The notes: a model not told the origin generated them from the sequence alone. 64,000 nt of DNA from Symbiodinium natans (GCA_905221605.1 CAJNDS010000746.1:493961-557960), one strand, 5' to 3'; counted from the stretch's first letter, positions 20,807 to 31,680 are shown. A program made the numbers and translations.

Positions 20807-21037
20807 GAATACAGTCCCCCACATAGTAGGATTCCCTTCGAGGATTCCCTTCGAAACCTCCACGTTCGAAAATCATGGCCTGCGCCCCCAGTATTAAGCC
20901 CTGAACAATATGACTCGGGGGCTTTCTGGGTTTAGGGTTTAGGGTTTAGGGTTTAAGGCTCCCATAAACTGCAGACCTTAAACCCTGAACCCTAAACCCT
21001 AAATCCTAAACCCTAAAGCCTAAACCCAACTCGAAAC

Positions 21038-21106
21038 CCTGACACGCTCGCTTCCAATCAGGCGTGTCCTCTCCAGGCGTTCGAAGAGAGTTCGAGCTTT
21101 GGAGAC
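21038..21106 (-). CDS. Exon, 23 codons, phase 0
   Basis: GAATTTCCCAG acceptor, then VSKARTLFERLERTRLIGSE and RVR, then AGG|GTTTCG. Basic helical peptide; unknown gene. Confidence 0.7.
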
Positions 21107-21454
21107 CTGGGAAATTCATGACTTTGCCGTTTTAGAGAGCGGGTTTAGGGTTTAGGGTTTAGGGTTTAGGGTTTAGGGTTTAGGGGTTGTTGGAGACCTT
21201 GGAGGTTCATGATTGAGGGGTTCAGGGGTTCTACCCCTTTCGCCCCTTTAGCATGGGAGACGAGACCGAGACCTCAGAATCAGTTGAGTACACCTGCTCC
21301 CTAAACCCGAAACCGCTGGTCTGATTAGCCCGAATGAACCCCCCACTCCCCCCCAAAGCCCCTGAGAACCCTAAACCCTAAACCCTAAACCCTAAACCCT
21401 AAACCCTAAACCCTAAAACCCTACTTAGTCTCTGCAGGGCTCCGCCCTACACAC

Positions 21455-21495
21455 CCAGAAGATGGGCAAGCTGATTAGGCCTTCAGGGAGCTCGG
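21455..21495 (-). CDS. Short exon, unknown protein
   Basis: Minus ELPEGLISLPIFW between GTGAAGGCAG and TGG|GTGTGT. C-rich tracts lie on both + flanks. Confidence 0.55.
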
Positions 21496-21861
21496 CTGCC
21501 TTCACCCTAAACCCTAAACCCTAAACCCTAAACCCTAAACCCTAAACCCTAAACCCTAAACCCTAAGCCTAAACCCTAAACCCTAAGCCTTAAACCCTAA
21601 ACCCTAAACCCTAAACCCTAAACCCTCCTCTAGGCTGCCCAGTAACCAAGGCTTAAAAAGGGTGCCCTTTTTTTGCTTAAAGGGGCTTATTAGGGAACCT
21701 AAACCCCCCAAAAAGGGAATAAGGGCACTACTGGGCATCCTAGTCTTAGCTTTGGAGTCGACCCTGGAAAAAAAAGTATATACTTTTTAGGTATAAGTAG
21801 CTATTATAGGAACCCAGAGCCAAAAAAAGTATTAAAGTGTAGTACTCCAAAACCCAGACGT

Positions 21862-21972
21862 CCTAAGGGCCCATGTATCTAAATAGGGAATCCTTGGGCC
21901 CAAAAGTACCTGCTACATAGGGACTTTGGGGCTGAAGTATGTAATAATTAGGGACCTGGACCCTTAGGGTAC
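21862..21972. mobile_element. Fold-back element E, copy
   Basis: TAAGGGCCCATGTATC and GGTACATG-type ends around CCTTGGGCCCAAAAG. No internal telomeric unit. Confidence 0.7.
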
Positions 21973-21989
21973 ATGACGGGAATCATACT

Positions 21990-22060
21990 GTAAGAGTCAC
22001 CCTAAACCCTAAACCCTAAACCCTAAACCCTAAACCCTAAACCCTAAACCCTGTAAGAGG
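21990..22060. repeat. CTGTAAGAG direct repeats around a telomeric tract
   Basis: The same nonamer borders both ends of a CCCTAAA tract. In the minus sense it is CTCTTACAG: the end of the upstream exon, repeated at the other side as a ready-made 3' splice site. Confidence 0.7.
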
Positions 22061-22129
22061 CCCGGGCAGCCAGATCCACAAGGCAGCTTTGCTGCATCAC
22101 CTGCAGCGCACACATGTTCGGGTGGAAGA
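22050..22129 (-). CDS. Exon, 26 codons, unknown protein
   Basis: The minus frame FHPNMCALQVMQQSCLVDLA continues ARASYR. It ends TACAGG|GTTTAGGG at the tract flanked by the CTCTTACAG duplication. Confidence 0.7.
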
Positions 22130-22533
22130 CTTTTTGAGGTTCAGGGCTTCAGGAAGCGAGGCCTAAACCCTAAACCCTAAACCCTAAACCCTAAAACCTA
22201 AACCCTAAACCCTAAACCCTAAACCCTAAACCCTATGATGTCCCCCTATCTCTTGACCTCACTTGCCGAGTTCATCAGCCCCCCCAAAAGTGTACTCTTT
22301 CAGCTCTATAGGGGATTACAGTATCCCAAAAGTATAAAGTATACTCATTCAGCTCCTAAGCCCACTTGTAGTTCCAAGCGCCTTTTCGGGGGCCAGGGGG
22401 GGGGGGGGGGGGGGGAGGGGGGCGGGGGAGGGTTTAGGGTTTAGGGTTTAGGGTTTAGGGCTTAGGGTTTAGGGTTTCGTGATAAGGTTTTAGATTATAG
22501 GGTGTTAGGGCTTAGGGTTTAGGGTTTTAGGAT

Positions 22534-22691
22534 TTAGAGCTGAGGGTCGAGGATGTCCGTGTTGTATGACACTAATCGTAAGAGTATAGAGAATTCAAAA
22601 CATGCCCTGCCATCGGTGAGGGAGCAGCGGAATTCCTCGAGTCGCAGTTCCATTCCCTGGTCCACCAGAACACCCGATCCACAACACCTCG
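22534..22691 (-). CDS. Exon or C-terminus, paralogue of 10.2 kb fragment
   Basis: About 52 codons to TAA: GVLVDQGMELRLEEFRCSLT then SILLRLVSYNTDILDPQL. The first part matches the 10.18 kb fragment. The acceptor is GGGGACCAG. Confidence 0.6.
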
Positions 22692-22789
22692 CTGGTCCCC
22701 AAACCCTAAGGGTTAAGGTTTAGGGTTTAGGGTTAGGGTTTAGGCTTTCGGGTTTAGGCTCCCTCAGTGGGGTTTAGGGAAGCTTAGGG

Positions 22790-22881
22790 TTAAGAATGCT
22801 GAAGTCGAGCCACGTCCACAAGGCGGATGAACTGGCCAATGAGGGAGCGGTTGAACTCGCAGAGCCGCTGCAGGTACGCCT
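22790..22881 (-). CDS. Exon with stop, unknown protein
   Basis: Minus AYLQRLCEFNRSLIGQFIRL continues VDVARLQHS and stops at TAA. High-quality coding composition. A donor at GAC|GTGGCT is also possible. Confidence 0.65.
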
Positions 22882-23389
22882 CTCTCAAGGAGGACTATGA
22901 ATGTTGCTAGTATTTCTAAGCACTACTAGCAGTACCATTCTTGCCATGAAAACAGTCACTGTCACCAGGATGATTATTCCCATTTCGAATATTTACAATC
23001 ATAGCAGTTCTTGCAACGCTGGTCAGGCCCTACGGTACGCTGCCGAAGACTCCGAGGGGTTGATGCCATGTTCCCTTCCGTGATGCAGACATGCTGCAAC
23101 AACATTCCCTCGGGTCTTTATGCAAAAGAAGACCCTCATTCACCAGGGTAGGCTACCTCTATGTTCATCGCATCTTCTTAGCCTAGGTCCAAGGATCCCT
23201 TACTACCCCCCGAAAATCCCCTCCCCCCCCCCCCCTCATTAGCAAGGGCTTCTCTTGGGGGTATTAGGGCTTTAGAACCGAAGAAGAGAAAACTCAACGA
23301 CCAGCTACCTTAAACCCTAAACCCTCCAAGGGAAACCTAAATCCTGAATGCAACACTCTACAAGGGAAACCTAAACCCCAATCTTGGGG

Positions 23390-23480
23390 TAGTTGCATGG
23401 GCCCCTTAGTATGGGCTCTTCACTTTGGACCCCTTCTATAACATCTACATACACAATACAAACCAAGGGCCCATACATCC
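23390..23480. mobile_element. Fold-back element F, copy
   Basis: CCTTAGTATGGGC and its complement AGGGCCCATACAT. Others lie at about 4115-4200, 32370-32415, 43212-43275 and 43566-43655. Confidence 0.65.
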
Positions 23481-23649
23481 CCCCCAAAAAAAAGAAAAAC
23501 ACAAAAAACAAAAAAAAACAATAAAGAAAAACACACAAACAAATAAATAAATACAAATAAAACTGACCCGAACCCTAAACCTAAACCCTAAACCCTAAAC
23601 CCTAAACCCTAAACCCTAAACCCTAAACCCTAAACCCTAGACCCCCAAC

Positions 23650-23703
23650 GCCCCTGAACTCTGCCGGCCTCCCGCTCGGCTTCCTGACGCTCCAGGTAAA
23701 CCT
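23650..23703 (-). CDS. Coiled-coil-like exon with poly-C acceptor
   Basis: A long poly-C run then AACGTTCCAG, then VYLERQEAEREAGRVQG, then GGC|GTTGGG. Charged heptad-like peptide. Confidence 0.65.
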
Positions 23704-23884
23704 CTGGAACGTTTGGGTGTTTGGGGGGGGGGGGGGCGGGGGGGTTAGGGTTTAGGGTTTAGGGTTAGGGTTTAGGGTTTAGGGTTTAGGGTTTAGGGTT
23801 TAGGGTTTAGGGTTTAGGGTTTAGGGTTTAGGGTTTAGGGTTTAGGGTTTAGGGTTTAGGGTTTAGGGTTTAGGGTTTAGGGTC

Positions 23885-24475
23885 TAATCCGAGCTCCTGT
23901 TCAATTTAACCTCCCATATTTAAAGAAATTGTTTTTGCCCGGATTCCCGCCGGAAGACTACTTTCCATTACGATTGTTTTCGTATGGGCCAAACCCCCCA
24001 CATTTAAAGAATTTTTTTTGGGGGGTTGTCAAATTTTGAAACTCTGCCTTTCGGAAAGCTTTTTTCTTCTGCAGGGACGTTTGGGTCGATGTGAAACATC
24101 TGCTAAGCCGGGGCTTCGGTTTTCTGGAAGCTGAGGGCCTTCAGAAAGCAAGGATTTCTTATGTGATTGCTTACTGGAGGACAGAAATTTTCATTCTTTC
24201 CTGAGCTACCCCTTACGGGCTCTGGCCGGGAAAGGCGGAGTCACATTAATAGAACGGGGCCAGAATTATGGGAGGCCCTGGCCCGTGGGGAGCCCCGGTC
24301 CTGTAGTCAATAAAGAAGCCTTAAAGCTTAAAAGGAAAAGCTTTAAGGAAGCCGGGGCTTCGGTTTTCTGGAAGCTGACGGGGCCATGGTCCAACTATTG
24401 CGGAACCCTGCCTTCCTTATTGTGGGGAGGGGGGGGGGGGGGGGGCCCCACCAATTAAACAGGAGCTCGGATTAG
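23885..24475. mobile_element. Element M, about 590 bp, inserted in a telomeric tract
   Basis: Inverted ends TAATCCGAGCTCCTGTT / AACAGGAGCTCGGATTA lie with TTTAGGG tracts in the same orientation on both outer sides. Inside are two direct copies of a 33-bp GGGGCTTCGGTTTTCTGG segment (about 24110 and 24353) and a poly-G run. No ORF, so non-autonomous. Confidence 0.75.
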
Positions 24476-24723
24476 GGTTTAGGGTTTAGGGTTTAGGGGG
24501 AGTGAGGGAGGGCCCAGACGCCCACACTTCCGGACCCTAAACCCTAAGCCCTAAACCCTAAGCCATGTGGGGGCGACAGAGGTGTCCCGCTTGGGATGGG
24601 CGGGGGCGCGTCAGATTGAGGGCTTGGCAACTATGGGCTCCAAACCTAAAACCGTAAACCCTGAACCCTAAACCCTAAACCCTACATGAACCCTGAACCC
24701 TATGAACCCTAAACCTTCTGCAG

Positions 24724-24765
24724 GCTTTACGAGACGCGATTCGCAGGTGCAGTGAGAAGGCCAAG
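24724..24765 (+). CDS. Plus-strand exon, 14 codons
   Basis: AACCTTCTGCAG acceptor, ALRDAIRRCSEKAK in phase 0, AAG|GTGGTA donor. The antisense lacks an AG, so the plus strand is favoured here. Confidence 0.5.
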
Positions 24766-25819
24766 GTGGTAAAGTGTGATCCCTTGAGTTTTTTCGGGTT
24801 TAAGGGTTTAGGGTAACTGACGAGGGGAGGACTTAGGGCTTAGGGTTTAATGTTGGACTGGCTTTAGTGAGAAGGGGCACGATTATGCGATGTTCCGGAA
24901 ATCCTATAGGGGACCCCCCATTGTTTAGGGTGGTCCTCAATTATGCGATGTTTGCCGGCCGGGGTTGAAGGGCGGGGGGCCGGGGAGCCAAAAACTAAAA
25001 ACAGTTTTGAATAAGAAACTCCGGAATTTTTTGGTGTCCAGCCTTATTTAAATTCCATTTAAAATTTCATTCCGAAACAGGCCCCCAAACAATTTTCCAA
25101 GGGAGTAGCCCACGAGCTGCCCTGATTCGCTTTAGCAAGCTGTTTCGGTGGTCCGCATTTATGCGGAGCCCCGGCGACCGTGGAGCTACAAAGCCTGGAA
25201 AGCTTAGACCCTCAAGCTTCAAGGCTTCCCCTCAACCCTCGACCCCTAGCCGCCCTACCCCCAGCCCCGTCCCAGCCCCAGCCCACACTATTCAGGATCC
25301 CCGAAAACCCCAAAATTGTTTGGGGGGCGGGGGGGGGGGGGACCCCTACGTACTAAAGCGAGTCCAACATTAGGGTTTAGTGCTTGTCGGGCTGGCTCGG
25401 CTTACGATGCTGACAGGTCGATGGACGCCGTATGGACTTAGGCTGCCAAACTTCTTCATCCTACTCAGCCACTAAGCATCAACCTTCTCAACCGTAATGG
25501 CCCCAAACCTTAGACCCTCCCTAAACCCTAAACCCTAAACCCTAGGGTCTAAACCCCTTCGCTACAGTCTACACACAGACAAATGAGAGCCTCTCAGAAC
25601 CTAAGCCTCCAACCCTCAGTCCCCAACCGTATCCTAAACCCTGAACTTTAAAACCTCAACCCTTCAAACCTAGACCCCAGATGCTCAAACCTGAACCCTC
25701 AACCCTCAAACTTCAACAGTAAACCCCAAGCCCGCAACCCACAACCCTAAACCACCCTCAACCCCAAACCCCAAACCCCAAACCCTAAACCCTAAACCCT
25801 AAACCCTAAACCCTAAACC

Positions 25820-25882
25820 CTAGCTCGGCTCCGAGTCATCGGCCGACATCTTCCCAGACCGCCTCTTCTTGAGCAGCAGGGC
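25820..25882 (-). CDS. Terminal exon with basic motif
   Basis: GTGTGCAG acceptor, ALLLKKRRSGKMSADDSEPS, TAG. KKRR could be a nuclear localisation signal. The stop codon touches a telomeric tract (AGCTAGGGTTTAGGG). Confidence 0.65.
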   Translation of the reverse strand, partial: ALLLKKRRSGKMSADDSEPS

Positions 25883-25891
25883 CTGCACACC

Positions 25892-26075
25892 GAGGGTTTA
25901 GGGTTTAGGGTTAGGGTTTAGGGTCTAGGGTTGAGGGTTTAGGGGTTAGGGCTTAGGGTTTAATTAGGGTCTAGGGTTGAGGGTTTAGGGGTTAGGGCTT
26001 AGGGTCTAGGGTTGAGGGTTTAGGGGTTAGGGCTTAGGGTTTAGGGTCTAGGGTTGAGGGTTTAGGGTTGAGGGT
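25892..26075. repeat. Higher-order repeat of telomere variants, about 35 bp unit
   Basis: The ordered series TCTAGGG-TTGAGGG-TTTAGGGG-TTAGGGC-TTAGGG repeats three to four times. This is a true higher-order array made of heptamer variants. Confidence 0.85.
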
Positions 26076-26503
26076 CGGTTCTCTGGAATCAGGGTCGCTT
26101 TTTTGGGTACCCTAAATAATAGGGGCCGCCTTCTAGTAAGGACCCCACAAGGGACCGTGATAGAGAGAAGTGCTCAGGGATTAAAGGATTGGCGTTTCGG
26201 AGGTTTGGGATTTCGGGCTTAGGAGGTCTAGGCGGTCGGGGGTTTAGGGGTAAGGCTTTGGCGTTTAGGGTTAAGGGTTTGTTTAGGAGGTTGGGGTTTA
26301 TAGGGGCTTGGGTTTTAGGATGTCTTTGGGGCTGCGGGTTTGGGGCGTTTGGGGTTCAGGCTTTGGGGGCGTCTGGGGTTCAGGGTTTGGTGTTCGTTTT
26401 CGGGTTGTTGGGCCTTGGGGTTTAGGGTTTGAGGTTTAGGGTTTAGGGTTTAGGGTTTAGGGTTTAGGTTAACCCTAAACCCGAAGCCCTAATCCGTGCG
26501 GAC

Positions 26504-26563
26504 CTGGGGGTTCGTCCCGTCCATGTTGGACATCATCAGCTTCTTGACTGTTGCGTCGACCAC
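26504..26563 (-). CDS. Exon, 20 codons, phase 0
   Basis: CCTGTAGCCAG, then VVDATVKKLMMSNMDGTNPQ, then CCCAG|GTCCGC. Clear GT-AG island; unknown family. Confidence 0.75.
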
Positions 26564-26669
26564 CTGGCTACAGGGCACACGGTTTAGGGCTTAGGGCTTA
26601 GGGCTGTTTGAGGGCTTCAGGGTTTTAGAGCTTCTGGGTTATAGGGTTTGAGGGTTTGAGGGCGGATAC

Positions 26670-26864
26670 GTTCAGCTGATCCACTCTTCGCTGCATCAGC
26701 ACCGCTGATGTACCCTTTAAAACGGAACACTCCGGACTGCGGGTAAAACCACGTCTGGGAGAAAAAACCCACAGCCCGAATGTGAACAAAGAGCTCATCG
26801 CACACAAACTTCATGCCCCCGTGGGCCGCGTAGATCTGGGTGTCCGTAGCCAAACCCAACAAAC
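26670..26864 (-). CDS. Exon, about 64 codons, unknown protein
   Basis: Minus frame: LATDTQIYAAHGGMKFVCDE, LFVHIRAVGFFSQTWFYPQS, GVFRFKGYISGADAAKSG. Rich in aromatics, no stops, donor GAAC|GTATCC. One of the best coding islands; I cannot name the family. Confidence 0.75.
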
Positions 26865-27115
26865 CTCAAAAGGTTAATGTCCCCCTAATATTAATCCCCC
26901 CCTACCCCCCCCCCCCCGAATACTAAATACTCCCATTATAGTTATTTTCAGAGTATATGGGGAGTACCAAATGTTAGGGGGTAGGCAGATGTTAATATTT
27001 GGGGAAGGGGAGTACCCTTCTTCTGCCCAGATAGGGTTTAGGGCCAAGGGGTGTGGCGGTTGCTTCTTGGGAACGTGTTGCTTTGGAAGCGCTTTGCCGG
27101 GATGACTTCAGTTCA

Positions 27116-27238
27116 CCGGGAACTGCAGCAAGCTGTACGGAAAAACAACGTGATTTTCTGCAAAACGACCACAAACCAAGGACGGAAGGAGCTTGGTTTC
27201 GGCTTCGGGTCACCAAAAAACATGCATTCTGCTGGTAG
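27116..27238 (-). CDS. Exon-like island, frame uncertain
   Basis: Two minus frames are open. I prefer CMFFGDPKPKPSSFRPWFVV with LQKITLFF. The other gives QNACFLVTRSRNQAPSVLG. Acceptor CTTCTACCAG. Confidence 0.4.
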
Positions 27239-27582
27239 AAGACCACTATGGATGCAGCGCGCGTGAGAAACCTCAACCCGTAAACTAAATGGGTTTGGCA
27301 CCTCAATCCAAACAGCCCTGTATCACACTTAAACACGTTGAGTCTTGAGCCCTAGATTTTAGTAACTCTATATCCAAACCCTGAGCCCTCGACCTTTAAA
27401 TCCCAAACCCGATGCCTCGAACCCCGAACTCAAAACCCTAATTAAACCCTAAACCCTAAACCCTAAACCCTAAACCCTAAACCCTAAACCCTAAACCCTA
27501 AACCCTAAACCCTAAACCCTAAACCCTAAACCCTAAACCCTAAACCCTAAACCCTAAACCCTAAACCCTAAAACCCTAAAGC

Positions 27583-27651
27583 CCTAGTCTGCGCCTCGCG
27601 CGCAGCCTCCGCTTTGGAGTCCAGGTCAGCGCGCGCGCAGAGCTCCCGTTG
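27583..27651 (-). CDS. Coiled-coil-like exon with GC donor
   Basis: Strong acceptor CCTTTTCTGGCCCAG, then QRELCARADLDSKAEAAREA and QTR (phase 0), ending AGG|GCTTTAGGG. The donor is GC because the bordering heptamer has changed to GCTTTAGGG. Confidence 0.7.
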
Positions 27652-28584
27652 CTGGGCCAGAAAAGGACGGAGCCTGCATGCTGAGGGTTTAGGGTTTAGG
27701 GTTTCGGGTTTAGGGTTTAGAGCTTGGGGCTTCGGGTTTTGGGGTTTCGGGTTTAGGGTCTGCTCTAGGGTTTGGAGTTTCGGGTCTGCCCGGTTCTGGG
27801 ATTTGGGGTTTGGGGTTTGAGGTTTAGGGTCTGGGGACTAGAGGTTTAAGGTTAGGGTCTGAGGTACAGGGTGGGATTTGGTTTGGGACTAGGGGTTCGT
27901 GGTTTTGGGATTGGCTTTGTTGAAGAGGGTTATAGGGGTGTTGAACGTCTTAAGTGTGTAGGCTTCGGAGTCTACGTTTGGGGTCTTAAACGTTTAGGCC
28001 TCGGAGTCTATATTTGGGGTGTAGGGTTGAAAGGTTTAAGGGTTGAGGGAACAAAGGGATTCGCCTTCTTATTTCGAAGCTGAACTCCCAAAACCTGTGA
28101 GGGCAAGATTAGGGTTCATTGTTCAGGGTTCGGGGTTCAGGGAATAGGGTAATATAGGGGCCTTAAGAATTCGAGTAGGGTTTTGGGGGCTACTATAGTA
28201 TCAATATTGCAAAGGGACCCTAAGGGAATAATTCTAGTAACTATTCCGACATCTCTATTATAGGGTTTAGGGATTAGGGTTTAGGGTGTAGGGTTCAGGG
28301 TTCCGGGTTTAGGGGTTTAGGGGAAGCATCGGGGGTGTGGAGGTTCTTCAACATGAGAAACACCGACTTGGACTGCTGTTCTACCACAGGCTACCGTCAC
28401 CTCAAAGTATGATATCCATGGATGGTTCAGCGCTAAACCCTAAACTCTAAACCCTAAACCCTAAACTCAAAACCACAAACCCGAAACTCAGACCAACTCA
28501 GGGGAGCACGGAATTCTAACCTCGGCCAGTACCGGTGGGTAAGAAGCCCTAAACCCCAAACCACAAACCCCAAACCCTAAACAC

Positions 28585-28645
28585 GCTGTGAGGAATTGCC
28601 TGTAAGAATCAAGGAATCAAAGTATGGGGCGCGATTGATTCGGAA
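28585..28645 (-). CDS. Exon, unknown protein
   Basis: CCCTAAACCTAAG acceptor, FRINRAPYFDSLILTGNSSQ, AGC|GTGTTTAGGG donor. A stronger internal acceptor (ATTCTTACAG) could shorten it. Confidence 0.6.
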
Positions 28646-29043
28646 CTTAGGTTTAGGGTTTAGGGTTTAGGGTTTAGGGTTTAGGGTTTAGGGTTTAGGG
28701 TTTAGGGTTTAGGGTTTAGGGTTTAGGGTTTAGGGTTTAGGGTTGAGGGCGCGGTTTTTGCGGAATTAGGAAACTAGGTACGTGGCCTACATCATCCCTT
28801 GAGAGGGCTCTCTGAGAGGACACAGAATCTGTTGCCTAACCCCCGAACTCCCTAGTAACGGCTTCGGGTTTGGGGTCTAGGGCTTAGGATTTATGTCCTT
28901 GCAAAAAAGGCGGCCCCGATTATTTAGGCCACCCACAAAGGGACCCGAATTTGGAGAAGTCACAACGCTAAACCCTAAACCCTAAACCCTAAACCCTAAA
29001 CCCTAAACCCTAAACCCTAAACCTAAAAGACTAGACCAAGGAC

Positions 29044-29095
29044 CAGACTCCATGCCGCCCCGGTGGTGCGTGTCGAAGTGCAGTAGGCCTTGCTG
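29044..29095 (-). CDS. Short His-rich exon
   Basis: Minus QQGLLHFDTHHRGGMES after CTGGTGAG, ending CTG|GTCCTT. Telomeric tracts on both sides in the usual orientation. Confidence 0.6.
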
Positions 29096-29446
29096 CTCAC
29101 CAGGACGGGTTTAGGGTTTAGGGTTTAGGGTTTAGGGTTTGTATACGTTAGAAAGGCTTAGGGTTTAGGGTTTAAGCTTTATAGGGTTTAGGGCTTAGGG
29201 TTTTGGGTTTTAGGCTTCTAGGGGCGAAAGTCGTTAAAGCAAGGTTTTTTTGTGCAGAGGGCTTTAGGCGTCATACCCCTAAGACCGTAGTGACCCCAAG
29301 CCTGAATCCGAGAAAATACTACACCCCATACTCAAACAGTCAAGCCTGAACCCTACACCCCTAAACCCGAAAGATTAAACCCTAAACCCTAAACAACCCT
29401 AACCCTAAACCCCAAACCCTACCTTAACCCTAAACCCGAAACATAC

Positions 29447-29507
29447 CATGTACCCTGGGTGACTTGCCCCTTCAGTGTTGTCAGGTAGCGTAGGTTTGGC
29501 TTCGAGG
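29447..29507 (-). CDS. Exon with consensus donor
   Basis: GGACCTGCAG, LEAKPTLPDNTEGASHPGYM, ATG|GTATGT. Both sites match consensus. Confidence 0.7.
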
Positions 29508-29739
29508 CTGCAGGTCCTACTGACTGGGGATCTATACCCCAGTTGACACCTATACATACACCTCCTCTAGGCGCCTATGTTACTAGTATTCCTGGGGAAG
29601 CCTTATACACATAAAAAAACCTAGAGAAGTATGCCCACTTTTTTGGAGTAGCTTGCATTCTGATTGCATCTGGTTCTGAAAAACCCTAAGTCCGATCGTT
29701 TGGGTGACCATGGCTCCTCCAAGATATTCCAAAACCCCT

Positions 29740-29880
29740 GAATTAAGGAGTATACCCCAGTTGATACTAAGGATCATAAGTATGAATTGGAGTATGTTCC
29801 TCAATAAAGGAGTATACTCTAGTGTATACTAAGGATCATACATATGAATTAGAATATGTTCCTTGCCTAATTCAGGTGTT
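29740..29880. mobile_element. Fold-back element related to A
   Basis: AATTAAGGAGTATACCCCAG and GGAATATGTTCC-like arms with ACTAAGGATCATA twice. It shares the ACTAAGGATC centre with family A, but the ends differ. Confidence 0.6.
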
Positions 29881-29897
29881 TGGGAAGAGCTGGGTAC

Positions 29898-29990
29898 AGG
29901 CTCCTGCGGCAACCGCCAAGCGCCCGAGCGAACAAAGCTCATGTTGCGCAGGATGCCATGAACTTTCACCTCGTGGACTTGACCGGTCAT
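29898..29990 (-). CDS. Possible start exon, 31 codons
   Basis: ATG-led minus frame MTGQVHEVKVHGILRNMSFV then RSGAWRLPQEP, donor CCT|GTACCC, ending in phase 0. No AG lies between the CCCTAAA tract and the ATG, so initiation here is plausible. A + frame is also open. Confidence 0.5.
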
Positions 29991-30059
29991 TAAGGAATTG
30001 GAGATTGAGGGTTTAGGGTTGAGGCTTTAGGGTTTTCGTGTTTAGGGTTGGAGAGTGGT

Positions 30060-30122
30060 GAGAGGGGGGGGGAAAGGTGGGAAGGTGGGGGGGGGGGGGG
30101 GGGGGGGGGAAGGTGGGGGGGG
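30060..30122. repeat. Poly-G low-complexity tract
   Basis: G runs interrupted by AAAGGTGG. No coding island touches it. Confidence 0.8.
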
Positions 30123-31222
30123 TAAACGCCCTAAGCTTTCAGGGCTTTTCGGAATTCTTTGCCTTAAAGGGGATCATCAAACCCCAAATTGCCCACAACA
30201 CTTCAGACAATAAGCCACTAGCCCTACAGTAAAGTCCAAAAAGTTGGAACATCCTTATCCCCATATCCCAAAAGGTATACGACAGGGAATCCCAACTCTA
30301 ATCAGCCTTAAAACCACGCAAACACTTTTTTTCGGCTGTTCCCGTAAGCATATTCAACAAAAAGGAGACCCTTTTTGGGGTTGATTACTTTACAAGGGAA
30401 CCTAGAACCAAATGACAACCAAATGACAAGGAAAAGGGCACCACTGGGCTACAAAGGAACTACTATTTACTTAAGAACCCTTAGAAGACATTTAAAAACA
30501 TCAACAATAATAATCCCTATATTGCCCCTATAAGAAAGAATAGTTGGCATTTTTTGTGGGGTCCTTAAGAATTCGTAGGGGACCAGTAAGTTAAGGTCCC
30601 GGTAGGGAACCAGTAAGTTAAGGTACCGTAAGGTATCAACTGTTCGGGTCCTACTGCGCGCTGTGGCGTATCCAGGCTGCCAAACCCTAAACCCCTAAAC
30701 ACTAAACCCTTAAACCTTACCCTCTAAACCCTAAAACCTAAACTAAACTCAACGCCATTATGAACCAGCAAGAATTATCCTTTCCAGTTCGAAGATCTGA
30801 CAATCAAGATCCATCAGCAGTGCAGTTTGAAGGTTGAGGTTTTAGGGCATAGGAGTGCCACCCTGTTCAGGGTTCTTATCGAAGGGACCTAATACTCCCC
30901 ACTATTCCAAGAGGTTTTTTCAGAACCCTATAAGGTTCAGAGGCCCCCAAAACCCTAAACCCAAAACAACGAACCCCAAAAACCACCCCCCCCCCCCAAC
31001 AAAAAAAAAAAAACGAAAAATAGACAACATATTAATCCAATGAACCCTACGTAGAAACCCTAGAAGCCCTACGATGCCAAAAAAAGCAAACCCCCCCTAA
31101 ACCCTCTGAAGCGCACCCCAAAAAACACCGGGCAGCTTGAGGGTTTAGGGTTTAGGGTTTGGGGCCTAGAGTTGTTTTTTAAAGGTTTAGGGTTTAGGGT
31201 TTAGGGTTTAGGGTCCGCCGAC

Positions 31223-31291
31223 CCTGGCGGCGTGTTGGATGGGTTTGAGGAGGTGAAAACGAGCTCCCGGTTGGCCTTTGTAAGCAAGGCC
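31223..31291 (-). CDS. Exon, unknown protein; part copied at 43.3 kb
   Basis: Very strong acceptor TTTTTTGTTCCCTCAG, ALLTKANRELVFTSSNPSNT, CAGG|GTCGG. Its last 35 bp plus the adjoining telomeric tract recur at 43328-43362. Confidence 0.7.
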
Positions 31292-31483
31292 CTGAGGGAA
31301 CAAAAAAGCAACAAAACCGGCCTTGCTTTGGAGATCCAATGGAGCTTGCAAGGGTTTAGGGTTTAGGGTTTCGGGTTTAGGGTTTCGGGTTTAGGGATTC
31401 GGGGTTTAGGGGAGGAAGCCCGGCTCCATTCAAACAGGGGAATGATGGTACTACTGGGGCATCCTGGAAGAAGGGCTTTCCCT

Positions 31484-31592
31484 AAGGGTCCATGTACCTC
31501 GTCATTATAACCTTGGGGCCCTAAAGTTCCTGTGTAGGAGCTGCCTTATGGCCCAAGCACATACCAATTAGGTACCTGGACCCTTAGGGTTT
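31484..31592. mobile_element. Fold-back element E, copy
   Basis: TAAGGGTCCATGTACCTCGT / AGGTACCTGGACCCTTAGG with CTTGGGGCCC inside. Confidence 0.75.
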
Positions 31593-31604
31593 AACAAGTA
31601 AGCA

Positions 31605-31680
31605 AGGGGCATAAGGAGGGACCCTTCATCTTATTCCCCTACAATATATGTATATATATATATGCCATATATAGTCCCCA
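31605..31680. mobile_element. Element H: (TA)n-centred fold-back
   Basis: GGGACCCTTCATCTTATTCCCC precedes a TATATATA palindrome. Related copies lie at 38541-38640 and 44195-44315 (inverted). Confidence 0.6.
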
